In this document: in pieces, positions 5,156 through 5,488 of the stretch
Layout: the number at the start of each line of letters is the position of its first letter
How positions within the stretch are numbered: the first letter of the stretch is position 1
Assembly (NCBI GenBank): GCA_003233535.1
Contig: QIMA01000375.1
Coordinates: 1-5,488, forward strand
DNA length: 5,488 nt
Direction: 5' to 3'
From: Rhodanobacteraceae bacterium
GTDB lineage: Bacteria > Pseudomonadota > Gammaproteobacteria > Xanthomonadales > SZUA-5
Position numbers and translations under genes: made by a program
The notes under the pieces: model-generated
Told to the model about the DNA's origin: nothing
Databases searched by the model: none
What the model saw: the letters and a program-made list of their open reading frames with translations, nothing else

Positions 5156-5488
5156 GTGCGTGCTTTCGTCGACACCAACCTATGGGTCTACAGGCTGGAT
5201 CAGCGAGATCCAAAGAAGTCACTGCGAATTGCCGCGTGGCTGAGTGAGCTAGCCCAGGAACACGAGATCGTCATCAGCACCCAAGTGATGATCGAATTGC
5301 GAGCGGTGCTGACGCGCAAATTCCGACCGGCATACAGCGCTGCAGAAGCTAGGCGCGCGCTGGATGCCGTGGCCTTGTTCGAAGTGATCAGTACCGATGC
5401 CCAACTGGTGCTCGATGCCAATGAACTGGCACAGGCCGAGCAGTTGTCCTGGTTCGATGCACTGATCGTCGAGGCCGCACTACGCACC
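5156..5488 (+). CDS. vapC: VapC-type PIN-domain toxin ribonuclease, GTG start (3' end outside window)
   Basis: The frame is open from GTG at 5156 to the last base of the window (111 codons). It encodes a PIN-domain protein, the family of Mg2+-dependent endoribonucleases that act as VapC toxins. It starts MRAFVDTNLWVYRLD, where FVDTN is the classic first PIN motif with catalytic Asp6. Glu47 in STQVMIELRAVL is the second conserved acidic residue, and Asp101 in SWFDALIVEAAL is the third. The fourth acidic site, normally 15-20 residues further on, lies outside the window, as do roughly 20-30 expected C-terminal residues. No in-frame ATG lies near the start, and VDTN must sit at the N-terminus, so GTG is the only sensible choice. 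The start is three bases after the antitoxin stop with no good ribosome site of its own, suggesting translational coupling that would keep toxin below antitoxin. The RNA target cannot be inferred. Confidence 0.88.
   Translation, partial: MRAFVDTNLWVYRLDQRDPKKSLRIAAWLSELAQEHEIVISTQVMIELRAVLTRKFRPAYSAAEARRALDAVALFEVISTDAQLVLDANELAQAEQLSWFDALIVEAALRT

Noticed and set aside
5200..5487. 95-codon - strand frame at the window end
   Set aside because: It is antisense to the PIN-domain toxin, whose conserved acidic residues are clear on the + strand.

Overview
The window is about 60% GC by eye and looks like the chromosome of a Gammaproteobacterium. The clearest sign is the divergent pair tesA / ybbA-ybbP, a gene neighbourhood known from Escherichia coli and many other Gammaproteobacteria. 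The seven-base tandem repeats at a gene boundary recall repeats I associate with Xanthomonadales-type genomes, but the genus cannot be settled from this sequence.

Layout. (1) Bases 1-407, + strand: the 3' end of a gene for an endonuclease/exonuclease/phosphatase (DNase I-fold) family protein. (2) 408-531: a short AT-rich spacer between convergent genes. It is bracketed by an inverted pair of GGGCTGA heptamer arrays that supply the stop codons of both neighbours. (3) 532-3761, - strand: a two-gene operon, ybbA (ABC ATPase) followed by ybbP (ten-helix FtsX-type permease), joined by a 4-base ATGA overlap. (4) 3762-3913: a divergent control region with one small inverted repeat. (5) 3914-4570, + strand: tesA, an exported SGNH-fold thioesterase/lysophospholipase. 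(6) 4571-4912: no convincing gene. It holds a stem-loop at the end of tesA, a 181-bp MITE-like element with 22-bp terminal inverted repeats (19 of 22 matching), a perfect 8-bp hairpin, and an extended -10 promoter. (7) 4913 to the end, + strand: a VapBC-type toxin-antitoxin pair, with a ribbon-helix-helix antitoxin followed by a PIN-domain toxin that starts with GTG and runs off the window.

How the genes relate. YbbA and YbbP should form one inner-membrane ABC assembly of the MacB/LolCDE/FtsX mechanical type. TesA would be its exported hydrolase partner, acting on acyl chains or lysophospholipids presented on the periplasmic side. The VapBC pair is an independent module whose promoter lies about 100 bp beyond the MITE-like element, consistent with accessory DNA gathered downstream of a conserved cluster. 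I see no wholly new multi-gene system. The least explained DNA is the inverted heptamer array and the MITE-like element.
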